A stretch of 53,273 nucleotides of DNA, taken from NCBI GenBank assembly GCA_947627995.1, contig CANQYE010000006.1, forward strand, positions 1 to 53,273, given 5' to 3'. Of this stretch, positions 20,382 through 29,646 are shown piece after piece; within the stretch, counting starts at the first letter, position 1, and each line of letters opens with the position of its first letter. This DNA is from an uncultured Bacilli bacterium (lineage in GTDB: Bacteria > Bacillota_I > Bacilli_A > RF39 > UBA660). Below the pieces are notes generated by a model. It did no database searches, was not told where the DNA came from, and was given only the letters and a program-made list of their open reading frames with translations. Position numbers and translations under genes: made by a program.

Positions 20382-21644
20382 ATGGAAAATTGTTTTAATA
20401 GAAAAATTGTTTGTATTGATTTAAAAAGTTTTTTTGCTTCATGTGAATGTATAGAAAGAGGCTTAGATCCTTTTAAAGTTCCTTTAATTGTAGCTGACCC
20501 AAATCGAGGCGGCGGTGCTATAACTTTAGCTATCAGTCCCTATTTAAAACAATTTGGTATAAAATCTAGAGGCCGAGTGTATGAACTTCCTAAAAATATT
20601 CCAAATATCATTATTGCTCCACCAAGAATGAAACTATATCTACAAAAAAGTAGCGAAATTATAAATATATATTTAAATTACATTAGTAGTGATGATATGC
20701 ATATTTATTCTATTGACGAAGTTTTTTTAGACTTAACTAATTATTTAAAATTATATCAAAAAAGTGAAAAAGAAATAGCTAGCGAAATTCTTGATACAAT
20801 ATATAAAAAAACTGGCCTTACTGCAACTTGTGGTATAGGACCTAATATACTTTTAGCTAAAGTAGCTATGGATATTGAAGGAAAACATTGTAAAAATAAT
20901 ATTGCAAAATGGGATTATAGCGATATTGAAAAAAAACTTTGGAAAATATATCCTTTATCAAAAATGTGGGGAATCGGTAGTAAAATGGAAAAAAAACTAA
21001 ATAATATAGGTATTTATAATATTTATGATTTAGCGCATTATGATAAATTTAAATTAAAAAATAAATTTGGAATTATGGGTGAAGAATTATGGAATCATGC
21101 TAATGGCATTGATTTCAGTGTTATAAGCGATTATAAAGAAAAGCCCAAAAATAAATCAATAAGTCATAGTCAAGTTCTGTTTAAAGATTATGATGAAACT
21201 AATATACCTATAATCATAAAAGAAATGTGTGATACATTACTTATTAGATTAAGAAAAGAAAAAAAATTAACATCAACTATTTTTTTTAAAATTAATTATT
21301 CTAAAGTTTTTGCTGGTGAATTTGCTCATCATATTAAGCTAGATTCTCCTACAGATGATATAAATTTAATATATAAAACATGTATGTCCATATTTAATAA
21401 ATATTATGATTATTTGCCTATAAGAAAAGTTTCTATTAGTTTTTCTTCTTTAACGCCTAAAAATGGAATACAACTAAATCTATTCGAAATAGAAGAAAAG
21501 TTAATTAAAAAAGATAATTTAAACAAAGTGATAGATAATCTTAAAAACAAACATGGTAAAAATATTATACTGAAAGCTAATTCTCTTCTTGAAGATTCAA
21601 CTATTAAAATACGAAATCAAAACATTAAAGACTCTCATATATAA
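20382..21644 (+). CDS. Y-family DNA polymerase (UvrX/YqjW/UmuC-like)
   Basis: CIDLKSFFASCECIERG, YSIDEVFLDLT, TCGIGPNILLAK; start placed at ATG 20382 with gaggtgag SD (track begins at GTG 20376). Confidence 0.9.
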   Translation: MENCFNRKIVCIDLKSFFASCECIERGLDPFKVPLIVADPNRGGGAITLAISPYLKQFGIKSRGRVYELPKNIPNIIIAPPRMKLYLQKSSEIINIYLNYISSDDMHIYSIDEVFLDLTNYLKLYQKSEKEIASEILDTIYKKTGLTATCGIGPNILLAKVAMDIEGKHCKNNIAKWDYSDIEKKLWKIYPLSKMWGIGSKMEKKLNNIGIYNIYDLAHYDKFKLKNKFGIMGEELWNHANGIDFSVISDYKEKPKNKSISHSQVLFKDYDETNIPIIIKEMCDTLLIRLRKEKKLTSTIFFKINYSKVFAGEFAHHIKLDSPTDDINLIYKTCMSIFNKYYDYLPIRKVSISFSSLTPKNGIQLNLFEIEEKLIKKDNLNKVIDNLKNKHGKNIILKANSLLEDSTIKIRNQNIKDSHI

Positions 21645-21763
21645 TCGTTGAAAGCAATAGCCAATAAATTAAATGAAACAAATTAATCTTAGAAAATTAA
21701 ATCAATTATAAAAAATTTATATTAATTAAAATCAAAAAACCTTTTAATTATTACAAATTAAAA

Positions 21764-21789
21764 AAAATAGATTAATCTATTTTTTTTAT
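21764..21789. terminator. Terminator hairpin at 3' end of recX
   Basis: AAAAAATAGATTAATCTATTTTTT palindrome overlapping the recX stop. Confidence 0.7.
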
Positions 21790-22545
21790 ATAAGAATTAA
21801 TTATATCTAAATTAAAACCTTTTGAATATAGTTTATTTTTTAAATAAATTTTTAATTTATTATTATCGAATTTGTTGGCATACTTATTTTTTAATTTGTT
21901 TGCTTCTTTCATAAAAATTTCTTCTTCATTTTCCAACTCTATATTATTTAATAAATCAACAAACATTTCTTTTGAATAGCCATTATTTTGTAAATGAATA
22001 GTTATTTTTAATTTTAAACTTTTGATACTAAGATTATGATTAGATTTAATTTTTTTCGAGATTATTTTTTCTACTTTTTTCTCCCATATTTCACTATCTA
22101 TTTGTTTTAAATAAAAATCAATAATGCTTTCATCAATTCCTAATTGCATCAATTTATTCTTAATTTTACATGGTCCATCCAAGCTTAAATTAATTGCATC
22201 ATTAATAAAAGCACTAGTGTAAACATTTTCATTAATGTACCCATTTTTTCTTAATAAAATTATTGTTTTATTAATAATACTATTTACAAAATCTTTTTTT
22301 TGTAAATAATTCCTAATTTCTTTTTCTGAACGCATTTTAATATTTATATATTTCAAAGCAAGATAATAGCTAGAAAGTTCATCATTTTCCTTTAATATCT
22401 TTTCTAACAATTTAGAATCTATATCTTTTTGAGCTAATAAATTATGATTTATAATAATATCGTCATATAAATTATATTTTATATTATTGTCAAAAAGCAC
22501 CTCATAAATATTACCTTTTATTTTTTTATATTTTATTATTTTCAT
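21772..22545 (-). CDS. recX: Regulatory protein RecX
   Basis: RSEKEIRNYLQKKDF..., LGIDESIIDFYL repeats. Confidence 0.85.
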   Translation of the reverse strand: MKIIKYKKIKGNIYEVLFDNNIKYNLYDDIIINHNLLAQKDIDSKLLEKILKENDELSSYYLALKYINIKMRSEKEIRNYLQKKDFVNSIINKTIILLRKNGYINENVYTSAFINDAINLSLDGPCKIKNKLMQLGIDESIIDFYLKQIDSEIWEKKVEKIISKKIKSNHNLSIKSLKLKITIHLQNNGYSKEMFVDLLNNIELENEEEIFMKEANKLKNKYANKFDNNKLKIYLKNKLYSKGFNLDIINSYIKKID

Positions 22546-23503
22546 TTAAATCACTCTTATATTCTTTGCACAAATTATCTAAATCTTTAATTAGAGAATC
22601 AACATCATTTTCATCTTTAATTCTAGCTCCACATGCATAGCTATGTCCACCACCATTATATTTATTAGCTATTTTATTTATTATTGGTCCACGTGATCGC
22701 ATGTTAATTTTATATAATTCATTTTTTTCATCATAAGTTATAAAAATCCAAACTAAAATATCCTTAATATAATTAAAATCATTAATCATATTTGAAGCAC
22801 AAGCAGTATCCACCTTATATTCTTCTATAGCAGTTTTGGGAATTTTAATATATGCAAAATTATTTTTTGTTATCGTCAAATGTTCTGAGATATAGCCCTT
22901 AAACCTAATCTCTTCAATTGGTCGCATATATAATTTTTTATATAAAGGAATAAAATTAATTTTGCTTTTATTAAGTAATTTACTTATCAATTCAAATGTC
23001 TTAGAAGTCGTATAATCAAATAAAAAGCGTTCACTATCTGATACTACACCTAAAAATAAATTTTCAGCTACAGCTTTTGTAAGCTTTAATTTAGTATCAA
23101 AAATAAGTTCTATTATCAATTGACTTGCACTACAAGCAGTAACATCAATTATTTCAAGATTTCCCATCTTATCTTCAAAAGGATGATGATCGATTTTAAT
23201 AATTTCTTTATATTTTTTGATATTTACACCATCCATACGGGAAATATTAGGAAGATCTAAAACAATTAGTAATGGATTATTTAATTTTTCTTCATCAATT
23301 TTATCAAGTTCGCCAAAAAGTTTAAATCTCGAAACACTTTTTCCTACTGCATATACTTTTTTATTAGGAAAAGTTGCTTTAATTGAATCCCTTAAAGCAA
23401 TACTACTGCATACAGCATCTGGATCTGGTCCAATATGTCTGCAAATAACGATTTCGTCATACTTTTTTATTTTTTTATAAATTTTTTTATTTAAAGGATT
23501 CAT
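22526..23503 (-). CDS. DHH/DHHA1 phosphoesterase (NrnA-like oligoribonuclease/pAp phosphatase)
   Basis: CRHIGPDPDAVCSSIAL, IDHHPF, GGGHSYACGARI. Confidence 0.9.
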   Translation of the reverse strand: MNPLNKKIYKKIKKYDEIVICRHIGPDPDAVCSSIALRDSIKATFPNKKVYAVGKSVSRFKLFGELDKIDEEKLNNPLLIVLDLPNISRMDGVNIKKYKEIIKIDHHPFEDKMGNLEIIDVTACSASQLIIELIFDTKLKLTKAVAENLFLGVVSDSERFLFDYTTSKTFELISKLLNKSKINFIPLYKKLYMRPIEEIRFKGYISEHLTITKNNFAYIKIPKTAIEEYKVDTACASNMINDFNYIKDILVWIFITYDEKNELYKINMRSRGPIINKIANKYNGGGHSYACGARIKDENDVDSLIKDLDNLCKEYKSDLNENNKI

Positions 23504-23516
23504 AAAAACCTCTTTT

Positions 23517-24695
23517 CTATTTAATTAAATTATAAGTGTCTATTGCAATCATTAATTCTTCGTTTGTAGGCACTACATACATTGGAATTTTAGAATCATC
23601 GCTACTTATTAAAGCGAATTTCCCACGAACATTATTTCTTTCTTTATCAATTTTTATACCTAAACTTGATAATGATTCAGCAATCATTTCTCTAGTTAAA
23701 ATACTATTTTCACCTATTCCTGCTGTAAAACATATTACATCCGCTCCATTAAGTAAATTATTATACATAGCAATATAATTAACAATTGTTTTAACGCACA
23801 TTTTTTGAGCCAACATACATCTTTTATTACCATTATTTAAACCATCTTCTATATCTCTAGAATCACTGCTTACCCCACTTATACCTAGTAATCCAGATTT
23901 CTTATTCAATAAATCACTAATTTGATCAGCATTTAAATTTTCCTTTTTCATAATAAATGGAATAATACTTGGATCAATATCTCCACACCTTGTTCCCATC
24001 ATCACACCAGCTAAAGGAGTAAGTCCCATTGAAGTATCTATTACTTTGCCATTTTTAATTGCTGTAATACTTGATCCATTACCAATATGACAAGAAATTA
24101 TTTTTAAATCCATTCGATTTAAATATTCTGATATTGAATTAGTAATAAATCTATGTGAAGTGCCATGGAAACCATATTTTCTTATATTATATTTTTCATA
24201 TAATTCATAAGGGATTGGATATAGAAATTTATCTTCTTCCATTGTTTGATGAAAAGCTGTATCAAATACAACTGTATTTGGTGTATTTGGTAAAGCTTCA
24301 ATAAAGGCTTTTATCCCAATAACATGTGCTTTATTATGTAAAGGTGCTAAATCCGCTAAATCTTCAATATCTTTTATTACCTTTTCATCGACTAAAACTG
24401 TCTTATTATATAAAGCTCCGCCTTGAACAACACGATGTCCTATTCCATCTATTTCATCTAATGAAGATATAATTTTATTATTTATCAATTCATCCATCAA
24501 ATATTTAACAGCAACCCCATGATCTGTTAAATCTACTTCTCTTCTTATTTTTTCCCCATTAATTTTTAAAGTATAAAAACTATTTCCGATTCCTATTTTT
24601 TCAAAAGTACCATTTATTAATTCTTTTTTTTCAGGTAATTCAAACAATGTAAATTTTAAAGATGAGCTACCTGCATTTACTGATAATATTTTCAT
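23517..24695 (-). CDS. ackA: Acetate kinase
   Basis: MKILSVNAGSSSLKF, GHRVVQGG, VFDTAFHQTM. Confidence 0.97.
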   Translation of the reverse strand: MKILSVNAGSSSLKFTLFELPEKKELINGTFEKIGIGNSFYTLKINGEKIRREVDLTDHGVAVKYLMDELINNKIISSLDEIDGIGHRVVQGGALYNKTVLVDEKVIKDIEDLADLAPLHNKAHVIGIKAFIEALPNTPNTVVFDTAFHQTMEEDKFLYPIPYELYEKYNIRKYGFHGTSHRFITNSISEYLNRMDLKIISCHIGNGSSITAIKNGKVIDTSMGLTPLAGVMMGTRCGDIDPSIIPFIMKKENLNADQISDLLNKKSGLLGISGVSSDSRDIEDGLNNGNKRCMLAQKMCVKTIVNYIAMYNNLLNGADVICFTAGIGENSILTREMIAESLSSLGIKIDKERNNVRGKFALISSDDSKIPMYVVPTNEELMIAIDTYNLIK

Positions 24696-24908
24696 TTTAG
24701 ACCTCTTTTCTATATATAATATTACAAATTCGAAGATAAAATATTTAATTATAAAATTAACTTAAAATAATTTTAAATATATTTTCCTTTATACTTTAAA
24801 ATTATATTAATTTCTACGAATTGTTTTCCTACTTATTATACAAAAAAATACATTATTTTAAAAGCATAAACCTTGTTTTTGCTATAATAATTTACAGATT
24901 ATTACATA

Positions 24909-24940
24909 AAAAAAGAAGAATTTATTCTTCTTCATAATTG
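24909..24940 (-). terminator. Terminator of the lipoprotein gene
   Basis: AAAAAAGAAGAATTTATTCTTCTTC hairpin with T-run on minus strand. Confidence 0.6.
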
Positions 24941-25476
24941 TATACACCATGTATTTTTTCTAAATCATCATTGCTTAGTTGTTCAACTTGCCATTTATCA
25001 TCAGTTTTAGTTAAATTAAATACTATTGTGTAATCAATTGTATCAGTATTGTCTTGCATTTGTTCTAATTTATAATTTATAAAAGATTCATCATCATAAT
25101 CATCATTATCTTTTCCTTTAAACTTATCAGGATTATTAGTTAAGTATTCATCCGCATCTTTTTGAACTTTGTATAAATCATATACAGTCACTTTAACTGT
25201 AACCGTTGCTGTATCTCCATCAATTGTTTCGTCTTCAATATTATACTTTAAATCTTTATATTGCTTTTTTAATACTTCTTTATATGTTTCTTTTTGGTCA
25301 TCTGTAAAGTCTTCTTCAGAAACGTATGTTTCAAGTTCATCCATTACCTCACTATCATTATCGTTATAACGATTTAAAAATAGTTTAACTTGTTCTTTTG
25401 GTGAATCTTCTGTAATACTGCATCCACAACCAACAACTAATAACAAACACAAAATACCTGCGATTATTTTTTTCAC
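24922..25476 (-). CDS. Putative lipoprotein
   Basis: Signal peptide with lipobox LLLVVGCGCS; GTG start at 25476 with aaggagag SD (track start 25509 is upstream). Confidence 0.7.
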   Translation of the reverse strand: MKKIIAGILCLLLVVGCGCSITEDSPKEQVKLFLNRYNDNDSEVMDELETYVSEEDFTDDQKETYKEVLKKQYKDLKYNIEDETIDGDTATVTVKVTVYDLYKVQKDADEYLTNNPDKFKGKDNDDYDDESFINYKLEQMQDNTDTIDYTIVFNLTKTDDKWQVEQLSNDDLEKIHGVYNYEEE

Positions 25477-25527
25477 AAATCTCTCTCCTTTTGTTATTAG
25501 TATTAGCAAATTAAATTTAAATATACA

Positions 25528-26382
25528 TTAAAAAATTATATATGGTTTTGCTTTATATTTATTATCAGAACATTGTATATATAATGCAATATCTCCTTTA
25601 GTCTTGTTATTTTTAAATAAACAATATTTACTAGTAAAATTTTTATCTATTATAGCCCCATTTGATATCAATTTTGAACTAAGTTCGTCTATTTCTACAA
25701 TTTGTAAATCATTAATCACATCTTCTATTTTTAAAAATTTAAAATTATTATTTTTAAATTCTTCAATAGTTACAGCATCCTCAATAGAAAATAAGCCTTG
25801 TTTAATTCTGTTAAGTTTAGTCATTGTACCAACAGTGCCTAGTCTTTTAGCAATATCATTTATCAAACTACGAATATAAGTACCTTTGGAAACAATTGCT
25901 TTAAAAGTGATTGTATTTCCTTCAAGCTTTAATAATTCAATTTTTTCGATATTTATTTCTCGTTTTGGTAATATAACTTTTTCATTATTTCTTGCGTATT
26001 CATAAAGCTTTTTCCCTTTAATTTTAATTGCAGAATATATTGGTACCTGTTGCATACTCTTTCCTAAAAATGATTGTAAAATTTTTCGAACTTTTTCTTC
26101 ATTAACACTATAACTCTTTTCTTCAATAATTTCTCCAGTTATATCAAGAGTATCTGTTTTAATCCCTAACTGCATAGTTGCAATATATTCTTTATCTTTA
26201 GACGTTAACAAATTAACAAGCTTAGTATACTTTCCTATACAAATTACTAAAACTCCTGTTGCAATTGGATCTAATGTGCCTGTATGGCCAACTTTTTTTA
26301 TATTTAATGTCTTAGATACAATATTAACTACATCTCTACTTGTATATCCTTTTTCTTTATTAATTACTAAAATGCCATTCAA
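25528..26382 (-). CDS. truB: tRNA pseudouridine(55) synthase TruB
   Basis: GHTGTLDPIATGVLVICIGKYTK; TTG start at 26382 suggested by aggtgg SD. Confidence 0.95.
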   Translation of the reverse strand: MNGILVINKEKGYTSRDVVNIVSKTLNIKKVGHTGTLDPIATGVLVICIGKYTKLVNLLTSKDKEYIATMQLGIKTDTLDITGEIIEEKSYSVNEEKVRKILQSFLGKSMQQVPIYSAIKIKGKKLYEYARNNEKVILPKREINIEKIELLKLEGNTITFKAIVSKGTYIRSLINDIAKRLGTVGTMTKLNRIKQGLFSIEDAVTIEEFKNNNFKFLKIEDVINDLQIVEIDELSSKLISNGAIIDKNFTSKYCLFKNNKTKGDIALYIQCSDNKYKAKPYIIF

Positions 26383-26429
26383 AATAACCACCTACTTTAT
26401 TTTATCATATAACAAAGCATTATTCATTA

Positions 26430-26456
26430 ATTAAAAAAAAGAAGCTAGCGCCTCTT
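26430..26456 (-). terminator. Terminator of thioredoxin-like gene
   Basis: Minus strand AGAGGCGCTAGCTTCT followed by T7. Confidence 0.6.
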
Positions 26457-26458
26457 AA

Positions 26459-27082
26459 TTACTTTATACCATTTTCACTTAACCAAGCTGTAAATGAATC
26501 ATAATCAGAATATCCAATCCAAATGTTTTGAATTGCACCATCTTTTAGTAATGCTATAGTTGGTGTATAACCATAAAGTGAATCATATTCAGTATCATTA
26601 TCCTTATTATATTTATCTTTCATACCATTAATTAGGTTAACCATATCATTATAATCATCACTAGATGTTTCAATGTTAGCAATATCAACATAATAAGTTT
26701 TATATCCTATTTTTTCTTGAGCTTTTTGTAAAGTTGGTAAAAATTGAATACAATAACCACAAGTACTACGTCCTAAATAAACTACTTTTGTCTCATCAGA
26801 ATCAACTAAATCCATAAAGTCATCAGGATCGATTGATTCAAACATACTTACATCATATTCAGAGTTTTCTTCTGTTGTTTCAGCTGTATTAGTACTTTTG
26901 GAATTAGAAGATGTTATACGTGCAATATATGTTATAGTACAAATTGCAGCTAGTCCAATTAAAATATATAAACATATTAAAATTTTCTTTAACACCGGAT
27001 TGTAGTCAATAGCATTACTTTTTACTACTTCTTTTTTTGCTACTGCTGTCTTTTTTGCAGGAGCATTTTTAGTTTTTTCCAT
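26459..27082 (-). CDS. Membrane-anchored thioredoxin-like protein
   Basis: N-terminal basic region plus TM; VVYLGRSTCGYCIQFLPTLQKAQ CxxC thioredoxin fold. Confidence 0.8.
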   Translation of the reverse strand: MEKTKNAPAKKTAVAKKEVVKSNAIDYNPVLKKILICLYILIGLAAICTITYIARITSSNSKSTNTAETTEENSEYDVSMFESIDPDDFMDLVDSDETKVVYLGRSTCGYCIQFLPTLQKAQEKIGYKTYYVDIANIETSSDDYNDMVNLINGMKDKYNKDNDTEYDSLYGYTPTIALLKDGAIQNIWIGYSDYDSFTAWLSENGIK

Positions 27083-27131
27083 TTTATCTCCTCCTAATAT
27101 TAATTATAACATTAAATTAAATATTTGAAAA

Positions 27132-28379
27132 TTATTTTTTTAATAAATTGCTAATCGCTATCATTAAACCTATTTTCCCATAATCATAAGTCAATGCACC
27201 TTGTTGGTAAGCAATAAATGGTTCTCTTAATGGGCCATCACAAGATAATTCTATAGAAGATCCTTGTGTAAAAGATCCTGATGCCATGATTATTTGATCA
27301 TCGTAACCTGGCATTGAAGATGGCATTGGTAATACAAAACTATCAATTGGCGACCCACTTTGAATACCTTGAACATATTTTATAAGCTTTTCAGCATCAT
27401 GAAAAATAATATTTTGAACAATATCTGCTCTTTTCTCATTAAATTTTGGTTCGACTTCAAAACCTAAATTTTCTAAAACTTTACTAGTTAATACTGCTGT
27501 TTTTAAAGCACTTGCTACAACGCTTGGAGCTAAAAATAAACCTTGCAGAATAGATTTATTAATTCCTAATGTTGGTCCAACATCTTTTCCTTCTCCAGGT
27601 AGTGTAAGCCTTTCACTAGCTAACTTAACCAAATTTTTCTTACCGACGATATAAGCACCATTTGGCGTGATGCCTCCACCTAAATTTTTAATTAAGGATC
27701 CAACAATAATATCGGCCCCAACCTCTATAGGGTTTATAGTTTCTACAAACTCACAATAACAATTGTCGACCATAATTATTATTTCTGGATCTATTTTTTT
27801 TATTTCTTTTATTATTTTCTCTAACTTATCGATTGTAATACTTTTTCTAGTAGAATATCCTTTGCTTCTTTGAATTTCAATTAATTTAACTTTATGTTTT
27901 TTTAAATAATCTTTTATTTTTTGATAATCAAAATCATCTTCTTTTAAATCAATTTGATCATATTTTATGCCAAAAGATATTAAAGAACTTTCATTTTTTT
28001 TAATTCCAATTACTTCATGTAAGGTATCATATGGAAGCCCAGTTATACTTAACATAATATCATTTGGTCTTAAAAATGCAAATAATGCTACAGTTAGTGC
28101 ATGCGAACCAGAAATAAATTGACTTCTAACTAAAGCATCTTCTGCTTTAAAAAGATCTTTGTATATTTTTTCAATTACTTCTCTGCCTAAATCATCATAG
28201 CCATAACCACTAGTACTATTAAAATGGGCTTCAGATACCTTATTTTTTTGAAAAGCACTAAGAACATTTATACTATTTATTTCACAATTACTATCTATAA
28301 TTTTAAATTCTTCATATAAGTCTTTTTCCGCATCATTAACAATTTTTTTTATATTTTCATCTATATTCATAATTATCAT
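27132..28379 (-). CDS. Methionine gamma-lyase family protein (aluminium-resistance / YnbB family)
   Basis: SGYGYDDLGREVIEKIYKDLFKAEDALVRSQFISGSHAL; PLP Lys region GSLIKNLGGGITPNGAYI. Confidence 0.88.
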   Translation of the reverse strand: MIIMNIDENIKKIVNDAEKDLYEEFKIIDSNCEINSINVLSAFQKNKVSEAHFNSTSGYGYDDLGREVIEKIYKDLFKAEDALVRSQFISGSHALTVALFAFLRPNDIMLSITGLPYDTLHEVIGIKKNESSLISFGIKYDQIDLKEDDFDYQKIKDYLKKHKVKLIEIQRSKGYSTRKSITIDKLEKIIKEIKKIDPEIIIMVDNCYCEFVETINPIEVGADIIVGSLIKNLGGGITPNGAYIVGKKNLVKLASERLTLPGEGKDVGPTLGINKSILQGLFLAPSVVASALKTAVLTSKVLENLGFEVEPKFNEKRADIVQNIIFHDAEKLIKYVQGIQSGSPIDSFVLPMPSSMPGYDDQIIMASGSFTQGSSIELSCDGPLREPFIAYQQGALTYDYGKIGLMIAISNLLKK

Positions 28380-29082
28380 CCATTTCTAAAATAGTCCCTG
28401 ATTTAATGTCATCATTAACAATTTCCCATATTTTATCAGCTACTTTTTCTTTATTTAAAAGATTCTTTTGTTTATTCCTTTTTAACTCATTTTTTAAAAA
28501 CTCTTGATTCATTTGTTTTACACTTTCAGTATCAATCCAAGGAAGTAAAATAGTTATATGTTTCAAATTTGGAATAGCTAAAGAAAGCGTTTTAGTTAAA
28601 GAATTCACTCCAGCTTTTGATGCAACATAATCTATTTCATATTTGTTATAAGTGTTTTTTGTATCAAGAGAAGAAATATTTAAAACAACTCCATTTTTTT
28701 TCATAACGCTGCTTACTTTTGTCGTAATTAAAAAAGTCCCAAAAACATTTACTTCCAGAGATTTCATAAAATCATTTTTTGTCAAATCTAAATACTCTTT
28801 ATTGTTTTCGTATACCGCATTATTGATTAAAATATCTAAGCTATTAAATTCTTTTTTTATAACTTTTACTATATTATCTACATCTTTTTCTGATGAAATA
28901 TCAGCTTTAATAAGCAAAACACGAACATTATAAAGTTTGATAATTTTTTTTCTTAATTCAATAGCTTTATTTTTACTATTTAAATAATTTAGAATAATAT
29001 TGTATCCTTTTGATGCAAAAGCTAAAGCTACAGCCGCTCCAAGGCCTTTCGCTGCACCTGTTATTAAAACGTTTTTTTTCAC
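28357..29082 (-). CDS. SDR family NAD(P)-dependent oxidoreductase
   Basis: NVLITGAAKGLGAAVALAFA, NNAVYEN, YVASKAGVNSLTK. Confidence 0.9.
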   Translation of the reverse strand: MKKNVLITGAAKGLGAAVALAFASKGYNIILNYLNSKNKAIELRKKIIKLYNVRVLLIKADISSEKDVDNIVKVIKKEFNSLDILINNAVYENNKEYLDLTKNDFMKSLEVNVFGTFLITTKVSSVMKKNGVVLNISSLDTKNTYNKYEIDYVASKAGVNSLTKTLSLAIPNLKHITILLPWIDTESVKQMNQEFLKNELKRNKQKNLLNKEKVADKIWEIVNDDIKSGTILEMDDNYEYR

Positions 29083-29111
29083 GATTTCCTCCTACTAAAA
29101 ATATTAACATA

Positions 29112-29137
29112 AAAAAAAGAGATTGTAATCTCTTTTT
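29112..29137 (-). terminator. hsp20 terminator
   Basis: AAAAAGAGATTGTAATCTCTTTTT perfect hairpin overlapping hsp20 stop. Confidence 0.8.
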
Positions 29138-29525
29138 AATCAATATCTATTATTTTTTTTGTTTCTTCTTTTTCTTTTTTTGGTACGCTAATATTTAATG
29201 TTCCATTTTGGAAAGAGGCTTTAATATTTTCTTCATCTAAATCGCCTAAATAGAAAGATCTTTCATATTTACCAAATGTTCTTTCACGGCGAATATAATT
29301 TTTATTTTCATCATTTTCTTCTGTCTTTTTTTCTGCTGTTATTTTAATGTAACCATCTTTTGTTTCAACATTAATATCTTTTTTTTCAAAGCCAGGAATA
29401 TCCATTAAAATATTATAAACGCCATCCTTTTCATAAATATCACATTTCATTTTATTTGATTCACTTGCAAATGATAAATCATTAAATAAATCATCTAAAT
29501 AAAATTTTCTTGGTACAATACTCAT
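29136..29525 (-). CDS. Hsp20/alpha-crystallin family small heat-shock protein
   Basis: MSIVPRKFYLDDLFND...DIPGFEKKDINVETKDGYIKITAEKK; ATG 29525 with aaaggaag SD. Confidence 0.93.
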   Translation of the reverse strand: MSIVPRKFYLDDLFNDLSFASESNKMKCDIYEKDGVYNILMDIPGFEKKDINVETKDGYIKITAEKKTEENDENKNYIRRERTFGKYERSFYLGDLDEENIKASFQNGTLNISVPKKEKEETKKIIDID

Positions 29526-29549
29526 TGTCCCACTTCCTTTCATGATTTA

Positions 29550-29578
29550 ATAATAGCACTATTTTTAGCACTTGTCAA
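29550..29578 (-). promoter_or_regulatory. hsp20 promoter TTGACA-17-TATTAT
   Basis: Minus strand hexamers at 29573-29578 and 29550-29555; -35 lies in the CIRCE spacer. Confidence 0.75.
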
Positions 29579-29598
29579 CAATTAGTGCTAAAAATAGT
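29558..29598. promoter_or_regulatory. CIRCE element (HrcA operator), extended
   Basis: TTAGCACTT-N9-TAGTGCTAA core (29565-29591) inside a perfect 15-bp inverted repeat ACTATTTTTAGCACT-N11-AGTGCTAAAAATAGT. Confidence 0.88.
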
Positions 29599-29646
29599 AT
29601 TTCCATTATTTAAAAAATTATACTATAATATAAATTGGTGATACGG

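Noticed and set aside
28652-29198. Plus-strand ORFs of 93 and 62 aa
   Set aside because: Antisense to the SDR gene and to the hsp20 3' end/terminator
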